Source: Dreissena polymorpha (taxonomy: Eukaryota > Mollusca > Bivalvia > Myida > Dreissenidae). From it: a stretch of DNA of 64,000 nt. The stretch is from contig NC_068360.1 of NCBI RefSeq assembly GCF_020536995.1, positions 1,522,292-1,586,291 of the forward strand. Direction: 5' to 3'. Position 1 is the stretch's first letter. Each line of letters begins with the position of its first letter. The notes below the pieces were generated by a model that saw only the letters and a program-made list of their open reading frames with translations, was not told where the DNA came from and did no database searches. This document shows, one piece after another, positions 1 through 13,260 of this stretch. The translations under genes and the position numbers were made by a program.

Positions 1-866
1 ATTCCAATTAACGATTTATCAATATTTGTATATTCAAACGTAATCTTGCATATCGTGTTTGGAAGTTCATCAAGGTAGGAGAACATTATTAAATAATGGT
101 TTATGATATTTTGTTTCAGAGTTGCAAAAGTAAAGTTTGTAAAATTATGCTATTTTTTGTATACTAGAACTATAAAACCTCAAAAGAGATTGCTATTTAA
201 GTGTGCAAAGATGATAATTGTATTGGTTCGGGGTAATAAACACACTTCCTCTTACTTTTTGTATTTGAAAAAAACATATTTAAAGCATTAACTTTGCCAA
301 AGTCTGGATCATGCGTATATATATGCTACCTTTATATGAAAATATAAATCGATGTATTTTACATTCGGTGAAGTAATAATAAACTTTAAATTAGAATATC
401 TTCTTGAAAATATGTATACACAATTTCATTTTTGAGGATTTATTGAAATGCCTGCCATACGTGTTATGTTATTTAAACTAATTGGTTACCGTCATTTGAT
501 GAAAATTAATTAATAATTTTAATGTTTAATGTCGTTATTTACGATTGGTTCTGTATTTTATAGACATTGTTAACTTGCCTGAAATTAAAGACAAACGGAT
601 GCTAACAAAATGTTCTCTCTCGATACTCTTTCTGGATTTCCATAATTGTCGCCTTTGCTGAATCGATAACATAGATATATGGCTACGCTTAAGTACAAAT
701 ATTCGTGAAAACCATTAACGGACACAAATTACAAATGTTAATTATTTTATAACCTATTGCATAATATGGTATAATGAAACTGTCGGTTGCATTCCCTTTT
801 TTAATAGTTTTGAGCATATAGCGAGGCAACTACAATAAATTTGCAAAAAGCACGAACTGGTTCGAG
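1..866. other. AT-rich 5' flank of the first BIR/UBA gene
   Basis: No protein family, RNA gene or repeat is recognisable here. The short open frame at 103-291 is low-complexity and AT-driven and is not taken as a gene. The reading frame of the gene at 867 stays open for a few codons upstream of its first ATG, so an upstream coding exon or non-coding first exon cannot be excluded. The promoter presumably lies here, but I see no diagnostic core element. Confidence 0.5.
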
Positions 867-3800
867 ATGTCAAAAACAACTGCAGCGATGAAGATGGTAC
901 AAGCAAGTGGGGAGACATGTCACATACACTGCATTAATCAGGATACATGCCACCCAAACTGCGGAAAAACCACTGCCGAGATATGCAAGGCTACATGGAT
1001 AACTCTTATTAATAGCATGGTCGTCTTTGGAAAGATAATGTGTTTAATACTGAACATGACGACGGTATCATACGATTCGATTGCTAAAACCAAATCGCCC
1101 ACATTTCAAAGGTTTTGTCTACTGATCCTATGGGTTTGTCTTATTTTGCTAGGAACAACTTTGTTCATTGTATATCGAAACAACACAGAAAGGACATGCA
1201 GAAAAAATACCTCATCACAACCGTGTTCATTCCAACATTGTCTTGCTATTTTTAATGATTTGTCGACCAAACCTAATAAATTACAATACCCTGAAAGGTG
1301 TGTTTCATATGGAGGTAAAAATTGTGCACCCTCTGTGCGTTGTTATAAATATGATTTGAACATTTTAATTTTGTTTCGTGTAGTCCATCTCGAGGTTGCG
1401 TCGATGAATGCAAACGAAAATTTAAATAATACAATATATCGTGTCTATCTTTTCACTGTAAATGATTGCCAGACAGGAATTTCCACTTCTAAAGGCAACG
1501 TTGAAATTGTTATTTGTATTATCCTAACGTTAGAAGACGTGACTAAGTATTGGGCTCATTCGTCATTTCAACATTTAACGGGGATCATAAATGAAGAAGT
1601 TTTAAGAAAAGAACTGAAGTCAGCAAATGATCCATCTCTCAAAATCACCTTTGCAAAAAGCACCATATACGTGAACGTAGATACCTGTGGGTTGGATAAT
1701 AATCGCGATAAACAAACGTTTGAGTTTAAAAAAAGCACAGTCGTAAGCGCTAAAATACACCTTTTCAATGTGAATCAAATGTGTTTACAAAAGGTGTTAG
1801 GAGTAAATATGTATAAAGCAGATAAACAAACATTGATAAGAGTTTTTAGAATGAAAAGAATTACTGTATATATTGGTTTTGGTCCTAGAGATACATGTTT
1901 ATCGTTTTTGCACGGACATAATGGCAAATGTCACTCTGCGATGGAGAATGATGTCAAAAAACTGAAATGTTCACCTGGTCAAAACGACGAGAAAAGTCTC
2001 CCGCCAAATAGTACAATTACTAACGTTGAGACTCCCAGTGTTAAATATGCGGAACTAGCAAATAATGTCCGTTTTGGACATGACGGTCTAAATGCCAAAA
2101 GTTCAGTTGGAAACGAAACAAATACATTTAATGTGGAGACAGACGATACTTTTAAATTGCAAAACCTGAAAGATGTGATAAATCATATAGCGTGTCTGTA
2201 TCGTGAAAAAACTTTTCTATGTGTTGATGCACATAGCATAGCGAAACGAGTCCGAGTTTTCCAAGATCGACATGACGAAAGAGGAAATGTTTCATCGTGT
2301 TTACAAAAAAGACCCTTCTATGAAATACCCGATCGCAAATACACTCAACAAAAAAATCAAACTACGAAGGATGTTGAACACAAATGCAATGGAAAGGGAA
2401 TCCTGAAACTTATTTTGAAGGATACATCCAGTGTCTGCATATTAGCACCGCGTATATGTATCGTAGCTCCAGTGACCGGAAATGAACACTGTGGATCTAA
2501 ACCGCAGGTTGACGTCTTAAGAAAACTATATGATGTTGTTGAAAGAACTTTGAAAAGTGTGTCTGTTCCTGCACAGGAAAGCATGGTGTTTGAACTTCTA
2601 AGGATTTGCACTTTCAGAACATTCCCAAAAAACGATAAACCGGATGTAGGCGCATTTGCCGCTGCTGGCTTTTACTATGCATCTCAAAATGACGAGGTTA
2701 TTTGTTACTGCTGCTATAAACGCATCAGTAATTGGGGCAAATCTGACGACCCATCCGCTGTGCACGTGAGGATTTCTCCGGAATGTAAGTTTCACACAAG
2801 TAATTCGGAGGTTAATGTTTCAAAGGCAGTCACTGAATCTGTTCAATCCGACATCTTGGCAAAACTACAAGGCAACAAACGTTCGAGCATTGCTACAAAT
2901 TCAAACAATACCACATTATCTATGTCAATGGTACCACCTAGAGTAATAGATGGCAAACGTTCCATAGCGACGGGACAAAACTACGAAAGTCGCGTCGCTA
3001 TGAATACCTCTCAGAAGACACATACTAATCAAGCTTTCCCTACTGACTCCTTAACTTCGACCAGTCGTCCACCAAACGCAACTGCTGGGCGATTTCAATC
3101 CATGATACCGCAAACGTTCAGCGCTGATATTGATTCCTCCAAGACATCACGATTCCAGACAGGGAAATTTGTTTCGTCTGTTAACTTTGCGATTCCAGAC
3201 TCTAACACAAAAGCGATTCAACCAGTAGACGACGCCATTGAACCAGGTTTGTACAGGTGAATTTATATTGTACAATATAATTAGATAGACTTACAACCAG
3301 TATTGCAACTTTCTATAACAGCCATGATTTCGCTTCATGTAAAGCTACTTTTGAGTGTATGATTATTGCATGCCATTTTTTAATATATATACGTGCGTTC
3401 TCAATAAAAAAAACTTACTCGTAAGTGCCAAACAATAGCGTTTTGATTCATAAATACATGTATATACATGGGCAGTGCACGTGTCGAATTCAAATCTAAC
3501 TCTGGAATGATATTTTAAACAATGCAAGTTTGACATCACATGTTTATTCTAACGGTGAAGAGACGTGATTACAATTGGAGATACATTGTTAAATGTGTTT
3601 ATATGACCTTTTCACAACTTGATTCTTTCATCCTTTGGCTATTTATGGTACATTATTATTTGTTTAGGTATAACAATAGATGAATACATAGATGAGTACA
3701 ATTCAGGCTCAAATGGTGGAAACAAAAGCATATCGAAAGCATCAACACAAACAACAGATACTGGTGGGATATCTTCTATATGTAAGGGTGTGTCTAAAAC

Positions 3801-4363
3801 GGAAGCATAGCTTGTTATTATTCTGAATTACATTACATACCTGTAAAAGACTGTATAACTGCAAAGACAGTGAGATAGAAATAATAAATAGTATTAATAC
3901 TAAGTTTATAATAGCAGTGTTGATAATTAATTCGGCGTGGATCTACTACCACGATATATAGCATGATTTTGTGCAGTTTTGAATTCTTCAGAGACGTATT
4001 TTTTATATTTCAGGTTTGAATGGCATCGTTGAATCTCTTATAACATCTGAAGCGTCCGTTATTGTTCAGGGAATGGGATACAGTTCATCATTGATGAAAC
4101 AAGCTTTGTACAGACTTGTAAATAAAGGTAACCCAGTTTTTATATAATTTGCTAATATGTTTAATACATGCATACTTTACTAAGAATGTATTTGAATGCA
4201 GATTTATTAAATCAATTTCACTTTCCCACATAATATGATTTGAATTTTGTTTTATGCTTACGCAATTCGTATTATAACAACCTTTATCAATTTATTTGCA
4301 GGCAAAACAAAGATTGGTCCGCAGGATATCATGCAAGAAATTTTTCTCATAGAAGATGAATAG
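867..4363 (+). CDS. Membrane-anchored BIR-UBA protein, IAP-related (four exons)
   Basis: Spliced gene with exons 867-3246, 3668-3781, 4014-4127 and 4302-4363 (stop TAG), predicting about 889 residues. All three introns are GT-AG and phase 1. A hydrophobic segment at residues 83-103 is preceded by a Cys-rich N-terminus, suggesting a membrane anchor. Residues of roughly 105-560 match nothing I recognise. A BIR domain follows at about 573-645, with the zinc ligands C-x2-C (CYCC) and H-x6-C intact and the usual DDPW changed to DDPS. Exons 3-4 encode a UBA domain (GMGYS core) ending in a helix like that of XIAP/cIAP. No RING follows, because the stop lies directly after the UBA. BIR domains bind caspases or signalling partners and UBA binds ubiquitin. 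Without a RING this protein should lack its own E3 activity. It is paralogous to the gene at 44074-47647. The BIR and UBA calls are firm; the anchor, function and exact start are inference. Confidence 0.88.
3668..3781 (+). CDS. Exon 2 of first BIR-UBA gene (linker)
   Basis: This 114-bp phase-1/phase-1 exon has acceptor TTTAG at its start and donor GTAAGG after it. It encodes 38 residues of hydrophilic linker starting GITIDEYIDEY and rich in Ser, Gly and Thr. The second BIR/UBA gene has a matching 99-bp exon in the same place and phase (46408-46506). The sequences differ almost completely, so this linker evolves fast. Confidence 0.8.
4014..4127 (+). CDS. Exon 3 of first BIR-UBA gene (UBA core)
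   Basis: This 114-bp phase-1/phase-1 exon follows TATTTCAG and is followed by donor GTAACC. It encodes the first two helices of the UBA, including the MGY loop (QGMGYSSSLMKQAL) that contacts ubiquitin in this fold. It aligns with exon 46865-46981 of the paralogue (RSMGYDVHIVRQAL). Confidence 0.88.
4302..4363 (+). CDS. Exon 4 of first BIR-UBA gene (end of UBA, stop)
   Basis: A short terminal exon after TTATTTGCAG, entering in phase 1. It encodes a lead-in and the last UBA helix (DIMQEIFLIEDE) and then TAG. The ending resembles the UBA end of XIAP and cIAP proteins, where a RING normally follows; here the protein stops. Confidence 0.85.
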
Positions 4364-7300
4364 TCGTGATTGTATTTGTACTATTTTTTTATTATTGGTT
4401 TAACAAATCTTGTTTAATTGATGTATATAGTAATGTAAGTGACTATAGGATAACTTTTTGTCTAAACCCGCCTGAAATTCACACAATTCCACACCAGTAT
4501 AACATGCTTGTTAACTGCTGTATATGTTCACAACTCCTTGTTGTACACTTGTATACAAGTTTTACTCCCTATTTGTTGGTTTTATAATTAAATGTTTGTG
4601 TCAGTTTTCAAGTTTAAAAAAAATGAAAGCTCTGTAAAAATTGTCCAAGTTTTATGATACTTTTGTATTCATTTGTTTAGTATGCTGTAGTGTATTTATT
4701 TTATTTTATTTGGTATTTAAACATATAACATGTAATGATGAAAATGTAGATGTCCATTCATTATTAGGCGTAGCAGCAATGTAGTGTCATGTTATCAATA
4801 AGTATACATTTAAATACCTAAAACAAAGTGTTTATTGTGTTGGATCTTTTTATATCTCAAAGTTTTAATACGATGCATGTCAAACCGAGAAATTTGACAT
4901 ATACTAGTATATGCGTTTTCTATATTTTAACGAAATATTACATTCCAATATATACTTTTTACGACTATTCAAAACACGACAAGCGCTGTTAATGCTTTGT
5001 ATTGATTGTTTGTAAAATTCGCATACTACAATCTATTCAAACTGAATTCAGATGAATTAAAGTTGTAAAAATGCAAACTACCGGTGTATTCATACAATTA
5101 TCACTTATTACAACGAGCTATTCTTAGAGCAGTATGAGTATTGCTACTTTTATTGTCAGTTATAAATCAAAATGCATTTGCATATGTATATATGACAATA
5201 TTTTCATCATATATATTTGTACAACGTTTACCTACCTACACATGTAATATTGGGATTATCTGTATCGTATGTGTTAGTTTAACTCTTAAATCGGCTAAAT
5301 GTACGTGCGTATTAATATAGTTGTACCAGATGCCTATATTTTCAAAATAACATTTTGTTATTCAATTTTGTTTTATTTTATACAAATATTTCTTGAAGTT
5401 TTTTTACTAATGCAATACACATTGTTATATAGCAACTGTTTACCCTGTCCGACTTAAATTTATATCGCAAAATCGTCGAGTATTCAGCCATTTACATGAG
5501 ATCAATCGCATTTTAACCATATAATTCACTGCAGTAGAGGCGCTCTTATGTGAATTTGCAAAAACACACCTAAAGTGTAATTGTGAAAATGGACTGCTTA
5601 CCACACTTTTCTTATGACTAACATGTCAAGAGTAATCAGAAATGTATCTGGAGTTTAGTGCATAAAATTAGATGCAACATGATTTTGTGTTGCTGTCCAG
5701 ACATCTTTTTAATGTTCCAAACCGAGTGCCTACGAGTTGTAAATAAACTGTCGTTCAATAAATTTATAACACATGATCGTATAAACAATTATACATGTAT
5801 ATTAAATACACTATGATTTATCTTTTACGACGAGAATCAGGATAATAAGATTATATATGAACTAGTACACAAACACAGATAACTCATACACGTATGCTTT
5901 CACGCACTTATAAATGTTTGATATGATGAGACATGCGTTAATTGCTGAATTTTAGATTCTGTAATGTACGGAATATATTATGAGAAAATGCATATTTAAC
6001 ATGCCCTTAAAAAAGGATAAAATAACGTAATCACATGGTTTACGGTGTCCGGGACAGATGAATTTATATAAACTTTAAATGTTAACATGGAACTAATAAT
6101 TCATCTCGTAGCAACGTAATTCCACATTTAAACAACGAACATCGAAAAACAATTTAATTACAATTTAAGTACAAACTGTAAAACTGTAAACAAGAGTAGC
6201 AGAATGGCAAATCATTGAGACACGATTAAAATGACACTGGCCAATGGTCATTTACATAAATCATTTGTTTCCAAAATTCATTTAATAAAAAGATAAATGT
6301 GTTTGATTTAAATATATCAAAACCTAAAATTGTGAACACGTCGATGGTAGACAGACCGAGATCGACATTCAAAGGTTTTCAATAGTATGACAGTTATAAG
6401 TTGATTAAAACAAGTGGAATATTGATCTGGTACTTGTTTAAAAAATACACAAAACTGCACTGCATTTAATACTTTAAACATTCTGCGACTGATTATTCAT
6501 AGCCGCTTCATCGTTTTCTACCATTTATCTACTAGACATATATGTACCTGTTTATTTAATGCATTTTAAAAAGGTTAAAATATTGTGAGCATTACGTCGG
6601 AACATAATCTCGATTTATGTTATACCCTTTATGTTTTTCAGAGCGTTGTACTAATATAATATTTTTTGTCAATAATAGATCTACCGTTGTTTATGTTATA
6701 TGAAGTATGGTATACTTATTTGTTTGCAGTTTTACTCCATTTACCTTTAAAATATGACGGCCTTCTGTTTGATTAAATGTTTTAAAGGTAACAATACTTT
6801 ATAATGTACTTTAAATCGCACTTTTAAATTGTTCAGTGCTGTTTACATTTTGTATCTGCAAATAGAATACACTACGTGTTCGAGAACGCAATTTTTAGAT
6901 ATGTTATGAACTTATTGACATGTACTCTGATATAATTGAAAGCAAATAAACATGATCTAAATGCGGTATCTTTGCATCATTTCCGGTTTTCCATTTAGTC
7001 ATTTTAAGCTCGACTATTCACCTAATAGTCCGAACTATACTATTCACCCTTTTGACGCATTTGCCGTCGGCATCTGCGTAATGCTCTGGTCAAGAAAACC
7101 GTGTAGACTCTCTATATTAGTGTTTTCTTGTTTAGTTCATATTTTTTGGAATTCGTACGTCTATACAAAATGCAGTATTTAATGCGTTGGTAAAAAGGAT
7201 GTACGACGTAAAACGTTTTGTTCCTATTGTAATTTACGTAAATGGTAACTTCATCTGCAACAGCACAATACAAATCTCAATGTATCATTTGGTCCTTAAG

Positions 7301-7847
7301 TTATGGTAGACAACCACTTGCTTAACAGTGATGCAAACAACAAAAGCAATGCACATGATACATAAATACACACTACAAAGGCAGTACGGTCATTTCTAAA
7401 CTTTTTAAGATTTATAATTTAATCATAACTAGTTGTATGGTGTAACAGTTTTTTATTCACCGTTTTGTCCCATTGTCACTACCTAGAATCTTGTGATTTA
7501 TTGACAATCTGAAAAATTAATACATGGTATTTAGGAATTTGTTGTGCTCTTGTCTCATACAGGAATGTTCGAACTTATTTTATTCGGTACTTTTTAAGCA
7601 ATCTTAACATTGGACCCTTTGTCCGTACAATTAGATTATGCAAATGAACTGCAGGATGTGAAAACTCACGAATACGCTGACACAAATAATATCAGATTCC
7701 TCTTCACCTACATACTTCAATTACCCCGAAAAAACATCAACCAAGTGCACTTCGATGCATTTTCATGGTCGGCTATGTTATTCTTGTATTCCTCAAGTGC
7801 GTAACTGCATTCGGGGAACTAAATGCGTTTCTCCGTAAGAAACTTTC
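4364..7847. other. 3'UTR and gene-free AT-rich DNA
   Basis: The first few hundred bases are the 3'UTR of the BIR/UBA gene. A patch near 4631-4660 (TTGTCCAAGTT followed by TATGA) is also found in the 3' region of the second BIR/UBA gene, near 47895-47922. No clear AATAAA stands close by. Beyond it I see only AT-rich DNA without a recognisable gene or repeat; open frames at 6961 and 7610 lack any family signal. Confidence 0.5.
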
Positions 7848-8385
7848 TCCAAATGTTTGGTCAGACCAAATAGAGTCATTACAATACTTATCATGTTTAT
7901 AGAAAGTTCCAACTGCTCAAAATCCAGTTTTTGACAAAAAAACAACCCAGATGTTTTCAACATGGCTAACACCGATATCATCTCAATTTGCTAATAATGT
8001 AGATCAGTTGTTGTTTTTTGCATTCAAACACAACTGTTCCGATTTAAATAAACCTGTACATAGCAGAAATAAATAACCAGGCAGATCTTAATGCACAAAA
8101 GTATCATATAAAATTATGCAAAACATGAGATGACTTACCTAGACTGATCCAAACATTAACTTCATTGTTTACTACAATGATGTTATTTTACTATTCTTTG
8201 CTCCTAGTGCTTCTCATTTTGATCGTTCAAGACAGTAACCGGAAAACTGTAAAATGATATATCGGTTATTTAAATGAAACTAGCAACAAGATTATGAAAC
8301 ATATAAATCGCGCACGGTTTTGGAAGTTTGTGTTTAGAGACGTGATTTACCCTAGGGTTCGTTGAAATAAAAATGACATGAATAT
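7848..8385. repeat. Direct duplication, copy 1
   Basis: About 538 bp that recur almost unchanged at 8745-9280. The copies differ by scattered substitutions and small indels, so the duplication is fairly young. The two copies begin TCCAAATGTTTGGTC and end CATGAATAT. No inverted ends or target duplications are visible. Antisense open frames in both copies share a peptide starting MISVLAML, which simply reflects the duplicated DNA. Confidence 0.85.
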
Positions 8386-8744
8386 TGTTTATATATCTTG
8401 TATCTGTTATATAAGTGTATTGCAAAGATTTTATGAAATCCAGTGCCATATAGGAGTGCTCATCTAAATACAAAGTATCAACGGTGGTTTTGACTTCATA
8501 TGACAAAGTTTTAAACTAGGAACACACACGGAAATGGTAATGGGTTAAAAGTTGACGTATGACGGGCGGACGCCGGATATGAACTGAGCAATAAATTGCT
8601 CATATTGAGCACTTCGTTAACTGATGAGGTAAAGCATCAAAATACGTTGATTTAAGAAGTGAACTTTAACTGTTGTAAAGTGCCATTTTCACATGATTTC
8701 TCTTTGTCTTTGTTTTGCAAAGAAAAGGAGTAATGTCACTATGA
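8386..8744. other. Spacer between duplication copies, with a bivalve repeat scrap
   Basis: Unique spacer between the two direct copies. Around 8590-8630 there is a short stretch (AATTGCTCATATTGAGCACTT) like the ends of common bivalve interspersed repeats. No gene is seen. Confidence 0.45.
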
Positions 8745-9280
8745 TCCAAATGTTTGGTCAGACCAAATAGAGTCATTACAATACTAATCATGTTTATAGA
8801 AAGTTCCAACTGCTCAAAATCCAGTTTTGACAAAAAAACCCCAGATGTATTCAACATGGCTAACACCGATATCATCTCAATATGCTAATAATGTAGATCA
8901 GTTGTGTTGTTTTTGAATTCAAACACAACTGTTCCGATTTAAATATACCTGTACATAGCAGAAATAAATAACCAGGCAGATCTTAATGCACAAAAGTATC
9001 ATAGAAAATTATGCAAAACAAGAGATGACTTACCTAGACTGATCCAAACATTAACTTAATTGTTTACTACAATGATGTTATTTTACTATTCTTTGCTCCT
9101 AGTGCTTCTCATTTTGATCGTTCAAGACAGTAACCGGAAAACTGTAAAATGATATATCGGTTATTTAAATGAAACTAGCAACACGATTATGAAACATATA
9201 AATCGCGCACGGTTTTGGAAGTTTGTGTTTAGAGACGTGATTTACCCTAGGGTTCGTTGAAATAAAAATGACATGAATAT
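8745..9280. repeat. Direct duplication, copy 2
   Basis: Second copy of 7848-8385 in the same orientation, offset by about 896 bp. The right boundary is sharp: after CATGAATAT the flanks of the copies differ completely, with an open frame beginning across the junction at 9273. Confidence 0.85.
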
Positions 9281-11884
9281 AGAAATAACACAATTCCTGA
9301 AAAATTATCAAGAGATACGACTCCATCCGCTGGACTTCAATTTAAAGCAGGTGACCGACAAGCTACTAGATAGGGCCATGCAGGAGCGGTTGATTGACGT
9401 GTTTGATATTTGTTACAAGACAACCTTGGTTTATCAAGAAATCAATTATTATGAGACGCAATATTCCCCTAAGATATATAGTTAAAAGTATATGAATAGA
9501 TCTTGTTTCATTTCCGGTATTCCAGTTAGTATTAAGAATGTAAACATATCGATTTGCGTTGCGGTCATATTAAATAGTTGTTCGCCTGTGAGATATAAAT
9601 GTTATACTACTAGATCTAATTATAGGTTTGACAATCATTGGGAACAACTTCTTGGATTGTATTGCAAACTATGAATACGTTTGATAAATAGTTGTATTTG
9701 GAAACGATTCTTTGCACTCGTCCCTCATCAATATATAGTTTGATTGTATAAAACAACGTTGTAAGATTTAATTCACAGATACAGATGAGTTAATACTTCT
9801 AAAACAACACATGCCTGCCAAAAAAATCTATGCACGCTACAAAGATATATTTTAAACAGTAAATGTTTATCCTACTATTTTTTTTTTTGGAAAACTAATT
9901 CAATCATGTTAATGTACTTTTAAATCGATCGTTGCCATTGTAAAATATATTCTTTATTGTGCGCTAGGTACGTTCGTAGTGCACTTACTCGATATACTTT
10001 AGAATAGAACAAAACATATTAACTCAATATGTACTACACGTTCTCGCGTGTATTTAATTTTACACGATTAGTAATTGGAAAAACGCAACTAGTAAAGCAG
10101 CTGGAAAATGAACGTCGCGATCAAGGGGAGAGTCGCCCTCAGAGACCCCTTGGAAACACTATATTGGCTTAGCCTGTTATTAAATAAGATGTTGAATCGG
10201 TAAACTTCTGCTTGTTGCTCTGCAAATTTCATTAAGAACAGTCTACACTCGCGAAGGTAGTCTGCCAACTGCTCAGCGTTCCTTTCGGTCGCACAGCATG
10301 ATTGTCTTTTACTTTATCGGAACTGTGCACACTGAAGACTCAAACGCTCGCCAGCGACGAATAACCCAGACGCTCAACATTAGCTTTTTCACCTAACAAG
10401 TCACAGGTGCAGGTCTCGACACAATGACATTACACGATACAAAAAAGAGAAAATAACACATTGGAACTTAAATTTTATTCTAATAAAAGCCTTTCTCCCG
10501 ATGTGAACCTGAAAACCTTTTGTGTATATTTTGGAGAGCTATTGTATAGTATGAACATGTTCACAGGTATTATCATTTTACAGGTTAAGTCATTTATTGC
10601 TATCTTTCTCTACAATCTAGAAAACCTTTTACATTATGTGCATGAAATGCATTGTCATGTTTAGAGTACATTAACTATCACGTTATTATTCTAATAATAA
10701 CATTGATATAGCTGTGTTTTTTCTATCAAATCGTATCTATTGTTTTCCTATTTTGTACTTTCGGTTTCCAAAATGGTTGTTCTATTTTAAATTTATTAAT
10801 ATTGCATTTGCGGCAACAGGATTTGTGCAAAATCGTAAACAATAACTATACAATTGTGCATTGTGATGGCTATGTAAATTTAGTTCAATTTCGGTTGGTC
10901 GTGATTTATGAATGCAGTCTCTGTTTACTTCTGTTAAGTGCTTTACTTGATAACCTTGAGTAGTGTCATACATGATCGATTATGAATGTTTTTGCAATCA
11001 GCATACGTCATCGGCATGTGACATTATTTGCTACCGCTAAACTAGATATATTCGGATTTAAACTCATCAAAATCTGTGTCACTATTTATCATTAACGTTT
11101 TCATATCACCGGACTTCTACAACTTACGTCCGAAGCATTGTAAGGCAATAAACGTGAGTAAATGTTAAATTATTCTTACAAATAGGAAGTTATTAATGGA
11201 GTAATCACAGGTAATTATTTAACGGTTTCCAAAAAGGAAACGATGACAAACTATTTTTGAAACATTACGTAATGCGGTGTTCTTTATAAGTATGACACAT
11301 TTTGTATTGACTGTAATTTCTTTGTGGTTTTTGTTACCAACTGATCAACGTTTTCTAACGTTTCTTTTACACTAATATACCATATCAGACGAAAAACAAA
11401 TCTCAAATTTCTATTTATAGTTTAGAAATCCTTTTCCATACAAATATTTTGTCGAGTCTATGATTAATAAGAATTTTCAGACTGTTTTATTTTCGCATTT
11501 TTTATGTTTTATTCAATTGTATTAAGTTATTGACTGTATCAAAAAACGTAAGACGGCAAATAAAAGCAATACGAATAGCAATAGGAGTATCAAGTACGAT
11601 TTGTGTAAACTATATATAGAATTAAGAAAATCCTAGATGGGATCCCAAACAAAATAATCACACCACCATTCAACTTTCGATTTGCAAACACAATGTGTCC
11701 ATATCGTATTGACACCCTGCAAATGCGGCCGTATATGTTATGCAGCATGTATACATGTAAATTATTTTAGAAAAGACGAATATGTTTGCGATAATAATCA
11801 CAGCAACATGTTATAAGTCGTTCTGGTACACGTACCTTTTAGACAATAAATAAGATGGACGAATAACAAGTTATGCATTTTTTC
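9281..11884. other. Gene-free AT-rich region
   Basis: A 70-residue open frame at 9273-9485 has protein-like composition (acidic and aromatic residues, KLLDRAMQERLIDVF) but matches no family I know, and it starts inside the repeat copy. It could be an exon or a transposon scrap. A higher-GC patch at about 10100-10400 looks like a decayed insertion of unknown type. Nothing else is recognisable. Confidence 0.4.
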
Positions 11885-13260
11885 AATGCTCACCTGAGCA
11901 TTCAATGCGTGCTTGTCGGGAGCTTTTATGATACCGTGCTGTCCGTCGTCCGTCAGTGCGTGAGTGCGTGTGCGGGTTATTTTTTGTAACGACATCTCCT
12001 GGTCTCTAACACAGATTTTAACGAAATTTCGATAGAATGATTCTTGGGTGAACCTCATTCAAAGTGTATTAATCGTTTTGGTCTGTAGCATATGAAGGTC
12101 ACACAGCTTCAAATATATTTATAAAATGATAACTTAAAAGCACTTCTCGAAGCCACACGAGTTATATTTGGTGTATAACACGGATAAGTGGTCATATATT
12201 TTACTTTTGTTTAAAGCATGGCCCCTGGATTTAAAATGGACAGCTCCACTGATCGCATGACATACACTTGTGTATTAAAGGGCTGTCCAACAGATTAAAG
12301 CGTCGTTCGACGCGAATCGATATTTTGGGATACTACGAGGATTGCTTATATAGCTAAAAATACCTCTGCATTTGACATGAGCGTGGATGGTCGAGTGGTA
12401 AAGTCGGGAGACATTTTACTCCAAGCTTCCATGACTCTAGGGGTCAGTGGTTTGAAACCTGAGGAGGTTAACGTTTTTTCTTAATTTTTTAAATTGTATA
12501 CTTATTTTTTACTGGAGATTTTTAGTTTAAATGTTTAAATTTATCAATATAAAGCAATTAAAGCAGTTAATGACAATCTTTAATACATGCCAAAATCTGT
12601 TGGACGGTCCCTTTTAAATAATGTAAAAATCTAAAACAAGGCCCAAAAGTGTCATATTTGGCATATAACATCAGATGAAGGTCCACTAACAAGATTGTTC
12701 CAATCATGCCACAGGGGTCAAAATTTTCCCTGCCTGCCGTAACGTGTCTCTCTTATATGTAAAGGGTAAATACTTCTACTTTGAAACCGGAATGCTACAA
12801 AGTAGGACTTTAAAGAGAGGAATATCATATGTGTCGTCCACAAAGTATGTTCAAATTATATTCCTGAGGTCAAAATTGAACCTTATGGTTAATTGTTTCC
12901 CTTACATGTAAATAGTGAAAACTGTAAAAACCTTTTTCTATGAAACCACAGGGCATAACGATTTGGAATTTAGCATGCAGCATGGTATTACGGGTCTCTG
13001 CATAATTTGTTTAAATCATGTTCCTGTTGTCAAAACAGGCTTTTCCTGGCCATCACTTGTTTCCATTAAATGAATATAGTGAAAACAAAATAAAAATCTG
13101 CTGGGCGCAGATGTGTTGTATTTGTTATGCGACATCGTATGGTAGTCACTCTTCAACAAAGTTTGTTCAAATCATACTCCTGGTCTTTAAATTGGCCCGC
13201 CCTTGTTTTAAATGTATTAAATATTAAACGTGAGCACCAGGAGGCTCGGCAGTTTTCCCT
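11885..13260. repeat. Bivalve interspersed repeat with degenerate tandem units
   Basis: The left part contains CTCACCTGAGCA, followed by a CCGTCGTCCGTCAGTGCGTG run, typical of the head of a family widespread in bivalve genomes. The right part consists of degenerate units of roughly 150-170 bp marked by TTCAAATCAT, CTCCTGGTC and GGTCAAAATT. The element is split at 12279-12613 by an inverted-repeat insertion, so it is older than that insertion. Ends are approximate. Confidence 0.6.
12279..12613 (+). mobile_element. TTAA-flanked MITE carrying a tRNA-like Pol III promoter
   Basis: A 335-bp element flanked on both sides by TTAA (12275-12278 and 12614-12617). Its ends form an inverted repeat: AGGGCTGTCCAACAGATT at the left, and the complement of AATCTGTTGGACGGTCCCTT at the right. 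TTAA target duplication is the hallmark of piggyBac-type transposition. Inside lies a tRNA-like sequence: an A box that fits the consensus (TGGTCGAGTGG, 12388-12398) and a B box with one mismatch (GGTTTGAAACC, 12449-12459). Their spacing fits a long-variable-arm (Ser/Leu-type) tRNA. The acceptor arms no longer pair. It sits inside an older repeat. The boundaries are clear; assignment to piggyBac is inferred from TTAA alone. Confidence 0.75.

Noticed and set aside
103-291. Small gene near the left edge
   Set aside because: AT-rich, low-complexity peptide without any family feature or splice context.
6961-9674. Frames at 6961 and 9492 as paralogous exons because both contain a CATTTCCGGT-like stretch
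   Set aside because: Similarity is limited to about 25 bases and does not extend in any frame.
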